A stretch of DNA of 64,000 nt from Rufibacter radiotolerans (GCF_001078055.1 NZ_CP010777.1:1262408-1326407), one strand, 5' to 3'; numbered from the stretch's first letter, positions 31,970 to 41,189 are shown. The notes: a model not told the origin generated them from the sequence alone. A program made the numbers and translations.

Positions 31970-34522
31970 CTAACTGGGCCACGGGCGTTTCTTGGTCCCT
32001 CTGGTGGGGGGCGCTGAAAGTGGGTCATCGGGCCAGTGGTGTTTGGGGTAACGGCCCCGCAAATCCTTCCGGACCTCAAAGTAACCAGTGGCCCAGAAAC
32101 TGCGCAGGTCCTTGGTTACTTGCACGGGGCGCGAGGCCGGCGAAAGAAGATGCATGAGCACGGGCACTTTGCCACCGCCAATAAAAGGCGTATCCAACAT
32201 CCCGAACACTTCCTGCAACCGCACGGCCAAAACCGGGACTGCCGGTTCTGCATAATCTACAGCAATACGTGAGCCGCTGGGCACCTCCAGGTGTGAGGGC
32301 GCCAGTCGGTCCATTTCCTGCCGTTGTTCCCATGTAAGGTCAGTGAGCAGAATCTCCTTGAAGTCTAGCCGGGCCACCTGCTCCAGAGACCTGAGACCCA
32401 GAAGGTGCGGGAGGAGCCAGGTCTCAAAGGTTGACTCCAGAGATTCGTCAGATACCTCTGGCCACCCAGACGGGTTTAGCTGGTGCAGAAAGGCCAGGCG
32501 CTGCAGGGTGCGTTTGGCCTCCTCAGACCAGGGCAGGCGCTGAATTCCTTTTTCGCGCAAAGCTTGTAGTAAGGCTTGGGCCACCAGCTCGGGGTCTGGG
32601 TTGGGTTGCAGGGTCTCAGAAAGGGTGAGCGCGCCCAGGCGGGTAATCTGGCGGCAAATGATTTTCTCTGTGCCGGCGTCCCAACGTACTTCCTCCAGTC
32701 GCTCTACCTGCGCCTTGAAATGGTGCAGAATTTCTTCTTTACTAATAGGGGCAGCCGTCAAAACCCTGGGTTTGTTGCCCAGTTCCAGATGCGCCACAGC
32801 ATAGAATTCCGCCTCCCCAAACAGCTCCGTCTGGAGCGAAGCCCGCTGCCCGGAAATGAGCCGCACCCGCCCTGAAGATTCGCGCTGGCCTAACCGGTCT
32901 GGGTACGCAAGGGCGGTTAAAATGCCAATAGCATCTGCCTGCAGCGGGGCCCGTTTCTCGCGTATGCGCTGCCTGAGGTTCTGGGCCTGTTCCCTTACTT
33001 TGCGTACGGCATTAGCGTCTACCGTGTACCCCGGCGTGGGCGGCGATTGGCCGTCCAGGAGTTCCAGGCGCAACGTTAAATCTGGCAGCGGATCGGCCCA
33101 GGAAAGTTGAACGGGCCGCAGCAAATCCCGGTCAGAGAGCAATGCCGCCAAATCACAGGCGGTAGTGCCCAGGCCCAGGGCGTGCCCCTTGACCACCAGG
33201 TGCCCCAGTCTAGGGGAGAGGCCCAAAGCAGCCAGGGCCTTGCCGTGCACCGTGGCTTTGCCCGAAGCATCTATCGCCTCTAACCGCAATAAAAGATCCC
33301 GGGCCAACGCCAAGGCGGCAGCGGGCGGATGGTCCAGCCACTTTAGGGCAGAAGCATCTTGTATTCCCCAGATAGCCAGCTCCAGGGCCAGGCCGGTCAG
33401 ATCTGCCTCGCAGATTTCAGGGGTATGTCGGTCGGCTAGCTGAAGTTGGTCGGCGGAGGTCCATAGGCGGTAGCACACGCCGGGACCTAAACGACCCGCC
33501 CGGCCCCGGCGCTGGTCGGCGGCAGCCTTAGAGACGGGAATAGTAGCCAGGGTGGTGAGACCTATGCGGGGCACAAACTTCGGTACCCGGGCGTAGCCAC
33601 CGTCAATCACTACTTTCACGCCTTCAATAGTCAAACTGGTTTCGGCGATGCTGGTCGCCAGTACCACTTTCCGGCGACCAGCCGGGGCAGGACGGATGGC
33701 GGCCAACTGTTGGGTCAGGTTTAAATCTCCGTGCAGCAGGTGCAGGTCCAAAATGGCGGGTAGTTTGCCTTCCAGGGCCTGGGCAATGCGGCGCATTTCA
33801 CCCATGCCCGGCAAGAATACCAGCAGGTCTCCGGTGGGCTCCAGGCTCAGGCCCTGCCGAATGGCTTTGGGAACCAGGTTGCTCAGGCGTTCAGCGGGTT
33901 TTTGACCGGCGGCAGCCACCTCAGCGGGGGAAAGGTAATGGGTCTCCACGGGGTACTGCCTTCCTTCACTGGTAATGACCGGGGCCTCCAGCCACGTGGC
34001 CACTGAAATAGCGTCTAAAGTGGCACTCATCACCAGCAGGCGCAGGTCCGGACGGAGCACGGCCTGGGCATCCAGAGCCAGAGCTAGTCCTACGTCTGCC
34101 TGCAGGCTGCGCTCATGAAACTCGTCAAAAATAATGGCGGCAATGCCTTCCAGGGCGGGGTCATTCTGCAGGAGGCGGGTCAGAATGCCTTCGGTGACTA
34201 CCTCAATCTGGGTCTTGTCTGATACCATGTGCTCCATGCGCACCCAATAGCCTACGGTCTGGCCCACGGGCTCTCCCAGCAGGTCAGACATGCGTTGGGC
34301 GGCGGCCCGGGCGGCTAAGCGCCGAGGCTCCAGCATGAGTATCTTACCACCGGCGCGCCATTCGGCCTCCAGCAACGCCAAAGGGACCAGCGTGGTTTTA
34401 CCGGCTCCGGGGGGTGCTTCCAGCACGGCCCGGGCATTGGTTTCCATGGCCTGAAGGAGCCTGGGAAGGGCTTCTTTGACCGGTAGCTCGGGTAAGGATT
34501 GAAGAATGGTTTGATCTGGCAT
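31970..34522 (-). CDS. hrpB: ATP-dependent helicase HrpB
   Basis: 850 residues, DEAH-box family helicase. Walker A APPGAGKTT is at 36-44, the DEAH-equivalent motif reads DEFHERS, and motif III is MSATLD. The helicase C domain has ETSLTIEGV and DQRRGRAGR. The characteristic HrpB C-terminus follows (PILAVRLQEVFG-like segment, then SPASRPVQVTKDLRSFW and RYPKHHWPDDP). Its cellular role in bacteria is not well defined; RNA processing is the usual proposal. No signal peptide. It is transcribed alone, toward the curli cluster terminator. Confidence 0.95.
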   Translation of the reverse strand: MPDQTILQSLPELPVKEALPRLLQAMETNARAVLEAPPGAGKTTLVPLALLEAEWRAGGKILMLEPRRLAARAAAQRMSDLLGEPVGQTVGYWVRMEHMVSDKTQIEVVTEGILTRLLQNDPALEGIAAIIFDEFHERSLQADVGLALALDAQAVLRPDLRLLVMSATLDAISVATWLEAPVITSEGRQYPVETHYLSPAEVAAAGQKPAERLSNLVPKAIRQGLSLEPTGDLLVFLPGMGEMRRIAQALEGKLPAILDLHLLHGDLNLTQQLAAIRPAPAGRRKVVLATSIAETSLTIEGVKVVIDGGYARVPKFVPRIGLTTLATIPVSKAAADQRRGRAGRLGPGVCYRLWTSADQLQLADRHTPEICEADLTGLALELAIWGIQDASALKWLDHPPAAALALARDLLLRLEAIDASGKATVHGKALAALGLSPRLGHLVVKGHALGLGTTACDLAALLSDRDLLRPVQLSWADPLPDLTLRLELLDGQSPPTPGYTVDANAVRKVREQAQNLRQRIREKRAPLQADAIGILTALAYPDRLGQRESSGRVRLISGQRASLQTELFGEAEFYAVAHLELGNKPRVLTAAPISKEEILHHFKAQVERLEEVRWDAGTEKIICRQITRLGALTLSETLQPNPDPELVAQALLQALREKGIQRLPWSEEAKRTLQRLAFLHQLNPSGWPEVSDESLESTFETWLLPHLLGLRSLEQVARLDFKEILLTDLTWEQRQEMDRLAPSHLEVPSGSRIAVDYAEPAVPVLAVRLQEVFGMLDTPFIGGGKVPVLMHLLSPASRPVQVTKDLRSFWATGYFEVRKDLRGRYPKHHWPDDPLSAPPTRGTKKRPWPS

Positions 34523-34649
34523 ACAACCCCAAAGTTCCGGATTCTTCCTTGGATTTCTTGTGGTCCCACCCGGTAAGTTTTATCCAGAGATTAAAGTCGT
34601 CTCTCAAATAAAGCCGGGTGCTGCTAAAGCAAGGCATCATGGAAAACAA

Positions 34650-34679
34650 AAAAGCCCGCCCCGTAAAGGGCAGGCTTTT
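34650..34679 (-). terminator. Intrinsic terminator of the YciE-like gene
   Basis: AAAAGCCCGCCC / GGGCAGGCTTTT with one wobble pair; a T run follows on the minus strand, 20 bases after the stop. Confidence 0.8.
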
Positions 34680-34698
34680 GTTGGTAGGGGTATCTAAA

Positions 34699-35190
34699 CT
34701 ACTCGGCTTTCTGGTTGATATAGCCTTTGGCGAGTTTGTTTAAAAGAGTATCTGTTTTTTGCTCTTCATTGAGGGTTAATCTCAATAATTGGGCGGCTTC
34801 TACGTGGCCAAGACGCTCAGCAAAGTGAGCGGCAGTACCGTAACCGGCAATTTCATAATGCTCAATGCGCTGCGCCGAAGCGATCAGGCCGGCATCTTTT
34901 ACCTCTGGGGTAGCATCTTCTTCAATGGTTTCCTCGCCTTCCTCTACCAGGCCTTCCATGGCTTTGCACTTGATGCGGCCCGGGCTGATGCCTACCAGTT
35001 CACATACTTTCTCAAGGCGTGCTTTCTGCTCTTTGGTTTCTTCCAGGTGGGTCTCAAAAGCCTGACGAAGCTTGGTGTCCTCAGTGGCCTTAGCCATTTT
35101 AGGAAGCGCCTCAATCAGTTGCTTTTCGGCACTGTAAAGGTCTTTCAGTTGGTGCTCAAATAGATCTTCTAAAGTTTTTAATTTAGCCAT
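34699..35190 (-). CDS. YciE/DUF892 ferritin-like protein
   Basis: 163 residues. The DUF892 (YciE-like) family has a four-helix ferritin-like fold with a di-metal site. Conserved elements are the start LKTLEDLFEHQLKDLYSAEKQL, the repeated helix with HLEETKEQKARLE, and IEHYEIAGYGTA with the paired Glu/His ligands. It is a cytoplasmic protein usually linked to stress and stationary phase, with function not firmly known. It is monocistronic with its own terminator. Its upstream region contains no clear promoter match. Confidence 0.88.
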   Translation of the reverse strand: MAKLKTLEDLFEHQLKDLYSAEKQLIEALPKMAKATEDTKLRQAFETHLEETKEQKARLEKVCELVGISPGRIKCKAMEGLVEEGEETIEEDATPEVKDAGLIASAQRIEHYEIAGYGTAAHFAERLGHVEAAQLLRLTLNEEQKTDTLLNKLAKGYINQKAE

Positions 35191-35513
35191 AACGGTATAG
35201 GTTCTGTTGGTTAGTATTTACCAAGTCTATACGCGGAGGCCCCTAAAGGGTTAGTACATTCTGGGGGTGTCGTTTGGTTTTTGCAGTTCCGTCTGCTAGA
35301 GCTAAGAAGAAAGAAAGGGCGGCTTTACAAGGACTTTAGGATTGTAGAACTGGATTCTCTTTCCGGATTTTTAATCTACAGTGCTTAGGAAGAGGCTGAG
35401 CCTGAAGGCGTTTTGGAGCTGTTTTCTGAAAAACGGCCCCAAAACGTAATTGCTTCTTCAGGTTGGGGTAATTTGAGGATTTCTGTTTTAAGCATGTTTT
35501 CCATAAAACATGC
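35191..35513. other. Intergenic stretch with two palindromes
   Basis: 323 bases with no gene. Contains family palindromes at 35409-35446 and 35477-35528. Confidence 0.6.
35409..35446. repeat. Intergenic palindrome, copy 11
   Basis: CGTTTTGGAGCTGTTTT ... AAAACGGCCCCAAAACG; only 30 bases from copy 12. Confidence 0.75.
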
Positions 35514-35528
35514 TTAAAACAGAAATCC
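35477..35528. repeat. Intergenic palindrome, copy 12 (24-bp perfect arms, overlaps a stop codon)
   Basis: Two perfectly complementary 24-base arms (35477-35500 and 35505-35528) with loop CCAT. The inner sequence diverges from the family core (TTTTAAGCATGTTTT) yet pairing is complete. The right arm supplies the last codons and stop of the outer-membrane protein at 35514-36086. Confidence 0.85.
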
Positions 35529-36086
35529 CATTCTCACGGAAAGTCTTTTAAACGAAAATTTGTTGGTGATCACATTGTTGTTCCACTGGGTGTTTTCAGT
35601 GGTGGCGCGCTGCACTTTATACCCAAGGGTAAAGGTAAAGGCAGTCTCTGTACCGGTGTTGGCCCTGAGCCCCAAGGCCGGGTTAACCATCCAGCCTCCG
35701 GTGTAGTCGGCCTGGTCAGGTTCATCGCTGAGGAAGGCGGAGCCATATCCGGCATCTAGGCTATAGATGGGGCTTACCCGGGAAGAGAGCAGCGTGCCCC
35801 GCAAACCCAGGGCCACCGGTGTGACCAGCAGTGAATTGTAAAAATCTAGCCCCACCGTGGCGCCCACACTCAGCATGCGGTGAAACTGGTAGCCGGTAAA
35901 AATATTGAACGTGGGCGAGGCGTCTGCTGAATTGGCCGTGTTGTTCTGGTTATTTTGGTACAGGTATCCCAATTCAATCATGCCCAGGTATTTCTTGCCG
36001 GAAGTTGCCACAGATGGGGTTTCCTGGGCCTGTGCCCCGTAAAACCATACCAGCAGAAAGGAGAGGAGTAAGATATGTTTTTTCAT
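35514..36086 (-). CDS. Small outer-membrane beta-barrel protein of unknown function
   Basis: 190 residues. Signal peptide MKKHILLLSFLLVWFYGAQA, then alternating aromatic/Gly strands (YLGMIELGYLYQNNQ, FNIFTGYQFHRMLSVGATVG, PIYSLDAGYGSAF, FTFTLGYKVQRA) ending in RMGFLF, an aromatic C-terminus typical of Bam-inserted barrels. The size fits an eight-strand barrel. Its ATG directly follows the stop of the LVIVD lipoprotein (TAAATG), indicating coupled translation and possibly a shared surface function. The final residues are encoded within palindrome copy 12. Confidence 0.8.
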   Translation of the reverse strand: MKKHILLLSFLLVWFYGAQAQETPSVATSGKKYLGMIELGYLYQNNQNNTANSADASPTFNIFTGYQFHRMLSVGATVGLDFYNSLLVTPVALGLRGTLLSSRVSPIYSLDAGYGSAFLSDEPDQADYTGGWMVNPALGLRANTGTETAFTFTLGYKVQRATTENTQWNNNVITNKFSFKRLSVRMGFLF

Positions 36087-37379
36087 TTAGTTGCTGGCGG
36101 GGGTAACCGGTATTTTGCTTAGTAAAGTAATCTGGGCGGGGTTGCGGTAATCATATTGGTACAGTCCGTCTTTGCCCACCATAAGCAGGGTATACCCCAG
36201 CGGAATCACGTCAAAGGCGTCCTGGTCCTTGAAGTGCTTTACCAGATGGTCATTGAGTTTAAGAGGGTCTTTGATGTCAAATACCTTCAGGCCGTAGGCG
36301 CCTTCGCAGAGGAAAAGCAGGCTTTGGTCAATGCCCAGGCCGTGCGGGTTCTGCATGGGATAGGTTTTCACCAGTTGCGGGCTGCGCGGATTGCTGATGT
36401 CAATGAGCTCTAATTGGTTGGTGAAACCGGCGCAGGCATTACCCGAACGCAGCGTTACCCAGGCACGGTCACCGTCTACCACCACCGGGTCACAGCTTCT
36501 AACGTGGGCATAGGTAGACAGCCGCACTGGGTTGGCGGGGTTGCTGTTGTCAAAAATGTGCATGCCGCTGTTGGTGCCGATAAAAAGCTTATCCTGGTAC
36601 GGGAAAATGGTTTCCACGCCCCAAGGCAGGTTGATTTTTTGGCCAATGGTAGGGTTGTCACTTTGGGAGATATCAAATAGTTGCAGGGAGTTGGTGCCCA
36701 CAGTGTAGAGGTGATCACCCGAGATGGTGAACCGGGCCATAGACCCGCCTTTGCCAGTTGCGCCGCCGGCTGGCATGCCTGCGGAGGAGAAGGTGGTTAT
36801 GCCGCCGTTTCGGTCTTCCAGGGTCCAGAACCAATTATTAGGGTTTCCGCTGCAGTCTGAGGTGAAGGGCTCGGTTACGGTTTTGGCCTCATACCGGGCC
36901 AGAAACATGTCACTAGCCATGTCATTGAAATAGCCGTTCAGGTTAAAGACGTTTTCCACCCGTTTCACCAGCTGCACCTCTTTGGGGTTGGCAATGTTAA
37001 AGGCCACCAGGTCAATGTAATTGTCGGCGTACAGGATATTGTCTTTTACGGCCAGGTCCACGTTGCCTGCAATGGCTATAAAACTCAGCGTTTGGGGAGC
37101 GGCTGGATTGCGGTTATCTATGATATGGATGCCTTCTTCCTGCTCATTCACAAACAGGTAATCTCCGTAGGCATAGATCTTCCCGGGCTTGTGTAATTCC
37201 CGGGCCGCCTGCACTTTCACCGATGACCGCAGTTCGGTCTTTTTCATGTATATCGGTTGCTGCACCACATAGGTGATGGTAGATTCGCATTCGTCTTCGC
37301 AGGAGCTAAGGGCTATGGAGAAGATAGCAAGCAGCAGCAAAAGCGCCCGCCGGGGAAAGAGTAAAAGTTTTGGCTGCAT
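36087..37379 (-). CDS. LVIVD-repeat beta-propeller lipoprotein
   Basis: 430 residues. Lipobox ALSSC gives lipidated Cys27. The body is built of repeats of the LVIVD/choice-of-anchor type, each with a YAYGDYLFV- or DHLYTVG-like strand and a GIHIIDNRNPAAPQ-like turn: GIHIIDNRNP, VAFNIANPKEV, LQLFDISQSDNP, MHIFDNSNPANPV, LELIDISNPRSPQ, LKVFDIKDPLKL. This predicts a six- to eight-bladed propeller on the cell surface. Function unknown; such proteins are common among Bacteroidota surface lipoproteins. It is the first gene of a two-gene operon with the barrel protein at 35514-36086. Confidence 0.85.
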   Translation of the reverse strand: MQPKLLLFPRRALLLLLAIFSIALSSCEDECESTITYVVQQPIYMKKTELRSSVKVQAARELHKPGKIYAYGDYLFVNEQEEGIHIIDNRNPAAPQTLSFIAIAGNVDLAVKDNILYADNYIDLVAFNIANPKEVQLVKRVENVFNLNGYFNDMASDMFLARYEAKTVTEPFTSDCSGNPNNWFWTLEDRNGGITTFSSAGMPAGGATGKGGSMARFTISGDHLYTVGTNSLQLFDISQSDNPTIGQKINLPWGVETIFPYQDKLFIGTNSGMHIFDNSNPANPVRLSTYAHVRSCDPVVVDGDRAWVTLRSGNACAGFTNQLELIDISNPRSPQLVKTYPMQNPHGLGIDQSLLFLCEGAYGLKVFDIKDPLKLNDHLVKHFKDQDAFDVIPLGYTLLMVGKDGLYQYDYRNPAQITLLSKIPVTPASN

Positions 37380-37486
37380 AGGAGTGGGTTAGGTGGTGGA
37401 AGATACCGCAAAAGAAAATGGCATGCTTACTTACAAGAGCCCCTAACTGCCTGAAAGGTTGCACCCTATATCTCTAAGAAAAAAAT

Positions 37487-37534
37487 AAACCTGTTTTGGA
37501 CCTGTTTTCCGGAAAACGGCCTTAAAACAGGTTT
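37487..37534. repeat. Intergenic palindrome, copy 13
   Basis: Outer arms AAACCTG / CAGGTTT around GTTTTGGACCTGTTTTCC / GGAAAACGGCCTTAAAAC. Confidence 0.8.
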
Positions 37535-37558
37535 CTGCTGTAAATATAAAGCACAAAA

Positions 37559-37587
37559 AAAAGCCTCTCCGTGTTGGAGAGGCTTTT
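37559..37587 (-). terminator. Intrinsic terminator of the cold-shock gene
   Basis: AAAAGCCTCTCC / GGAGAGGCTTTT, 12-bp stem with a 5-base loop; on the minus strand it is followed by TTTT. It lies 26 bases after the stop. Confidence 0.85.
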
Positions 37588-37613
37588 CAGCAATGTGTCT
37601 TTATAGCGAAAGA

Positions 37614-37805
37614 CTAAGCCAGTTTTACGTTGGTGGCGTTTAGTCCTTTTCTTCCTTCTTGAAGCTCATAGACTACTTCGTCATTCTCTCTGATTTCGTC
37701 AATTAAACCAGATACGTGCACGAAGTACTCCTGATTTGTGTTACTGTCTTTGATGAAGCCGAAGCCTTTATCATCATTAAAGAATTTTACTGTTCCTTGA
37801 TTCAT
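37614..37805 (-). CDS. Cold-shock domain protein (CspA family)
   Basis: 63 residues, a single cold-shock domain. Nucleic-acid-binding motifs RNP1 (KGFGFI, 13-18) and RNP2 (YFVHVS, 27-32) are intact, within MNQGTVKFFNDDKGFGFIKD. It acts as an RNA chaperone. It is monocistronic with a strong terminator. The 118 bases upstream to the GH43 stop may contain a cold-responsive leader, but no motif was recognised. Confidence 0.95.
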   Translation of the reverse strand: MNQGTVKFFNDDKGFGFIKDSNTNQEYFVHVSGLIDEIRENDEVVYELQEGRKGLNATNVKLA

Positions 37806-37923
37806 ATTGTTGTTATTATAATCTTAAGACACTTCTATACGGGCATTCGTTCAAAAGAGTACAATAAAAATCTGGAAATTTTTCAAATCCTGGTTTAAAG
37901 AGGACAGAGGCTAATTATAGTCT

Positions 37924-39081
37924 TTATTTCTTGCTCAAAGGTGTAGTTTTGGGTGTGGTGCTGGGTCCTTCCACCACGAGTTTGCCATCTTTCTGAATCT
38001 TCATGGGGTCAATGAACACCACCCGGTCTTTGCCGGTGGCGGTGGTGCGGCCGTGGTACACGCAGTACATCTGTTTGCCGTCCGGAGACCAGGCAATGCT
38101 GTTATGGCCCGTGCCAGACACCTCGCCGCCTTTATGGTCATTCTTCTCCAGCACCGGGTTGTTGGTGGCTTTGGTGAAGGGACCTAAGGGGCTTTTAGAG
38201 GTAGCATAACCCACGGCATAGTTTTCCCCGCCAAAGTGGTTGGCAGAGTACATCATGTAATAGGTGTCATCGTGCTTGAAGGTATAGGAACCCTCCGTCC
38301 AGCGGCGATTCACTTCTTTAGAGGTTACAGAGCGGCTTTCCCATTCAGACTGGGCGTCTTTCATGTTTACCGGCGGTCTCAGTAACAGCACCGGCTCGCC
38401 TATCACGCCACTGAAATCGGGCTTCAGTTCTACGCCGTAGATCCAGCTTTCCTCAATTTCCTGGTACAGGCCGGTCTTTTTGGCCCAGGCTGCCACCTCA
38501 CTTTCTACGGGGTGCTTGTAGCAGCAGCGGGAGTAATAGAGGTACATCTTGCCGTTGGGGTGAAAGTACACGTTGGCGTCAATGATGGGGTAACCGGGGT
38601 CAAAGATAGGTTTGTCACTTATGTTCTTGAAAGGGCCGGTGGGTTTATCGGCTACGGCTACCCCTATCCTGAAGTTCTCCAGCTCATTGGTGGGGTTGTG
38701 GCGCCAGTCGGCGCTGTAGAACATGTAGTATTTGTTTTTGACCCGGTACACTTCAGGGGCCCAGAAGTTTTTCACGTCCCAGGAGCCGGGGGTGTTGCCG
38801 TAGAAAACCTGTCCTTCGCTTTTCCAGGAAACCAAATCTGGGGAGGAATACGTCATAAAGCCTTTCTTGGCCCCGCCCCCCGTGCCGTACATGTAATACA
38901 ATTTGCTGGGCGCGTCATATAATACATAAGGGTCTCCAAAGGAAACGGGCAGCGGGTTTTGGTAAACCTCGGTTTTATCCGCCTTGGCCACCGGGGCAGC
39001 CAGCGCCTGGGCTAAAAGATCAGATGGGCCGGCCAAAAACAGGCCGAAGGCAAACAGGAGGTATTTGTTTTTTCTACGCAT
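37924..39081 (-). CDS. GH43 family glycoside hydrolase (arabinofuranosidase/arabinanase-like)
   Basis: 385 residues from the ATG at 39079-39081; signal peptide MRRKNKYLLFAFGLFLAGPS, cut near LLAQ. A longer in-frame start at 39135 has no hydrophobic n-region and is rejected. The GH43 triad is Asp50 (SFGDPYVLYD), Asp168 (PIIDANVYFHPNG) and Glu263 (RWTEGSYTF). The propeller also has NFWAPEVYRVKNKYYMFYSA and SGTGHNSIAWSPDGK. An unusual CC pair occurs in YYSRCCYK. There is no C-terminal module, unlike the other two GH43 proteins in the window. It stands away from the main xylan locus and may act on arabinose side chains; specificity is not readable. Confidence 0.9.
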   Translation of the reverse strand: MRRKNKYLLFAFGLFLAGPSDLLAQALAAPVAKADKTEVYQNPLPVSFGDPYVLYDAPSKLYYMYGTGGGAKKGFMTYSSPDLVSWKSEGQVFYGNTPGSWDVKNFWAPEVYRVKNKYYMFYSADWRHNPTNELENFRIGVAVADKPTGPFKNISDKPIFDPGYPIIDANVYFHPNGKMYLYYSRCCYKHPVESEVAAWAKKTGLYQEIEESWIYGVELKPDFSGVIGEPVLLLRPPVNMKDAQSEWESRSVTSKEVNRRWTEGSYTFKHDDTYYMMYSANHFGGENYAVGYATSKSPLGPFTKATNNPVLEKNDHKGGEVSGTGHNSIAWSPDGKQMYCVYHGRTTATGKDRVVFIDPMKIQKDGKLVVEGPSTTPKTTPLSKK

Positions 39082-39470
39082 GGGGAGGGGTTTAAGCAGC
39101 TGAGCTAAAAATAGGGAAAAGATACCTGGTGGCAAAAACCAGGAGAGAAGAGAAAGCCTGTCTGGTAGTGAAAAGTAAAGCCACGCGCCACAGCCGTAAG
39201 ATTAATTTGCTTCCTTTTCCTAATTTTTTGGATGGACCAACGACTAATAACCTGTGAGCTTCATATCTTCCAGCGAAGCGGTTAAAGACATTAGAAGGGA
39301 ATGGAACCTTCATGAAGTTGTTTTAACCGAGGGAAACGGTGTGGAATGGCCTGCTCCACGTTGCCTTCGTTATTTGGCCGGGAAGGGGAGGTACAGCAAA
39401 CCAGAAGGGTTTCGCGTATAAATAGAAAGAAAACAGCCAGATATTCGTTACTTGTAAAACAGAAAGACCT
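39082..39470. other. Intergenic stretch, nothing recognised
   Basis: 389 bases of divergent upstream region between the GH43 gene and the TelA operon. No gene, RNA, hairpin or repeat of note was seen. Confidence 0.5.
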
Positions 39471-39911
39471 ATGATATTCATTCTTATATTTTTTATTGGG
39501 GCCTTTGCCGGTTACCTCTACGGGTACAAGATCAAGCCCAACAACCAGTTGCGCAATGCCCTGAAGGAGATCAGGGAGAAAGGCAACCTGCTGCTGGAAG
39601 ATGCCCGTAAGGGCGTCTATAAGACCATTGTGACTGACCAAAGCGCATCTTCTGAGTTAGTGGTGGAGGTGAAAGAGCTGGCCCTTACCCAGGCCGGACA
39701 GGTGAAAGTGGAATACTTGGGCGCTTTTTATAAGAATCCGGCGTTCAGGACCAGAAAAGGCGAGGCCCTGCTGCAGGAAGTGCAGGGGTTGCTGGGGGAT
39801 TACCTGCCTCAGAACGAGATTGAGTGGTATGACACCTCGGCCCGCCAGGATAACATGAGAGAACTGATCCAAACCCTAGACGAGGTGCAAAAAACGCACT
39901 TGGCAAGCTAA
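39471..39911 (+). CDS. Membrane-anchored protein of unknown function (TelA operon)
   Basis: 146 residues, not recognised. A single N-terminal transmembrane segment (MIFILIFFIGAFAGYLYGYK) is followed by a polar domain with a helical part (NNQLRNALKEIREKGNLLLED) and a beta-containing part (SSELVVEVKELALTQAGQVKVEYLG-like region split over 60-85), ending in a helix. It is the first gene of a four-gene operon; telA starts 7 bases downstream. The cytoplasmic domain may anchor the TelA protein at the membrane; that is inference. Confidence 0.75.
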   Translation: MIFILIFFIGAFAGYLYGYKIKPNNQLRNALKEIREKGNLLLEDARKGVYKTIVTDQSASSELVVEVKELALTQAGQVKVEYLGAFYKNPAFRTRKGEALLQEVQGLLGDYLPQNEIEWYDTSARQDNMRELIQTLDEVQKTHLAS

Positions 39912-39918
39912 TAAACCT

Positions 39919-41010
39919 ATGGAGAACCAAGAAATCACCCTGTCTGAAAACAAGGAGCTGGTCCAGCAGAAAGCGCTGGAAATCTCCAAGACCATTGACC
40001 CCACCAAACCCGAAAGCCTCAGTGCCTTTGGCGTGGAAACCCAGCGCAAACTGGGTTATTACTCCAATGAGCTCCTCACCAAGGTGAAGGCCAAAGATTC
40101 TGGAGACGCCGGGGCGGCCATCAATGAACTGTTGGCGCAGATCAACATGATTAAAATTGACGAGACCGAAAAACCCGGTTTCTTCTCGCGCCTGCCCTTC
40201 ATGAAAAAGATCACCGACAAGTCTAAAAAGCTGGCCAGCCAATACAACTCCGTTTCTGAGAACGTAGATGACGTGGTGGTAAAGCTGGAGAAAACCCGCC
40301 AAAGCGTTTTAAAGGACACTACCGGGCTGGAGGTCATGTTTAAGCAGGTGGTGGAGTACATCCATGAGGTGCGCGCCCTAATTGCCGCCGGAAAGATGAA
40401 GATTGAGGAGATAGAAAGCACCATTCTTCCGCAGCTGCAGGCTGAGGTGGAAAGCAGCGGCCAGGATGAGCTGGTGGTGCAGAAACTAGCAGATATGGTG
40501 GCGTTCAAAGAGCGACTGGAGAAAAAGGTGCATGATTTCATGTTGTCTCATACCATCGCCACGCAGTCCATGCCACAGATCAGGATGATCCAGACCACCA
40601 ATGACGTGCTGGCCCAGAAAATCCAGAACTCCATTGTGACCGTGATTCCGGTCTGGCGCCAGCAGGTGGCCATTGCCCTGGGGTTGGAGAAACAGCGCAA
40701 GGCCCTGGAGATCCAGAAAAAAGTGACCGACACTACCAACGAGATGCTGATCAAGAATTCCCAGATGCTAAAGACCAACGTGGTAACGGCAGCCCAGGAA
40801 AACGAACGCGGCATTGTGGACGTGGACACCCTCAAGAAAGTAAACAAAGACATGGTAGAGACCCTGGATGCCGTGCTCAAGATCTCTGAGGAAGGCAGTC
40901 GCAAGCGCGCCGAAGCCGTGAAAGAACTGGCCCTGGTGCAGGAAGAGCTCAACAGCAAGATCATTGGCAGCCTGGGCAGCAGTACTAAGTCTAAACAGAT
41001 TGAAAGCTAG
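39919..41010 (+). CDS. telA: TelA/KlaA-family toxic anion resistance protein
   Basis: 363 residues. The fold is mainly long helices: KLGYYSNELLTKVKAKDSGD, FMKKITDKSKKLASQYNSVS, the TGLEVMFKQVVEYIHEVRAL stretch, and the strongly conserved SMPQIRMIQTTNDVLAQKIQ and VIPVWRQQVAIALGLEKQ of the TelA family. The family is named for tellurite resistance, but its molecular role is unknown, and links to envelope stress are proposed. No transmembrane segment is present. It lies within an operon with a membrane-anchored protein before it and a 58-residue protein after it (2-base gap). Confidence 0.9.
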   Translation: MENQEITLSENKELVQQKALEISKTIDPTKPESLSAFGVETQRKLGYYSNELLTKVKAKDSGDAGAAINELLAQINMIKIDETEKPGFFSRLPFMKKITDKSKKLASQYNSVSENVDDVVVKLEKTRQSVLKDTTGLEVMFKQVVEYIHEVRALIAAGKMKIEEIESTILPQLQAEVESSGQDELVVQKLADMVAFKERLEKKVHDFMLSHTIATQSMPQIRMIQTTNDVLAQKIQNSIVTVIPVWRQQVAIALGLEKQRKALEIQKKVTDTTNEMLIKNSQMLKTNVVTAAQENERGIVDVDTLKKVNKDMVETLDAVLKISEEGSRKRAEAVKELALVQEELNSKIIGSLGSSTKSKQIES

Positions 41011-41012
41011 AA

Positions 41013-41189
41013 ATGGCCCCAGAGCAACCAAATGGTAAATCTATGGAGGACATCCTGACACACGAGCAGGATGCCCTCCTGGATTTATACCTTAGTCACC
41101 TGGATACTTATTTTGAGAATCTTAAAACCACTGAGAAAATTCAGGTGGAAATTGAGACGCTCCACCTTAAAAGAATATTGTCTGAATGA
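41013..41189 (+). CDS. 58-residue helical protein in the TelA operon
   Basis: Short gene starting with ATG at 41013, two bases after the telA stop, and ending TGA at 41187-41189. The product begins MAPEQPNGKSMEDILTHEQD and ends TLHLKRILSE. It is acidic and probably forms two helices. Its stop overlaps the next gene's start (ATGA at 41186-41189), which argues for real, coupled translation. No family was recognised. The tight spacing on both sides is the main evidence. Confidence 0.7.
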   Translation: MAPEQPNGKSMEDILTHEQDALLDLYLSHLDTYFENLKTTEKIQVEIETLHLKRILSE

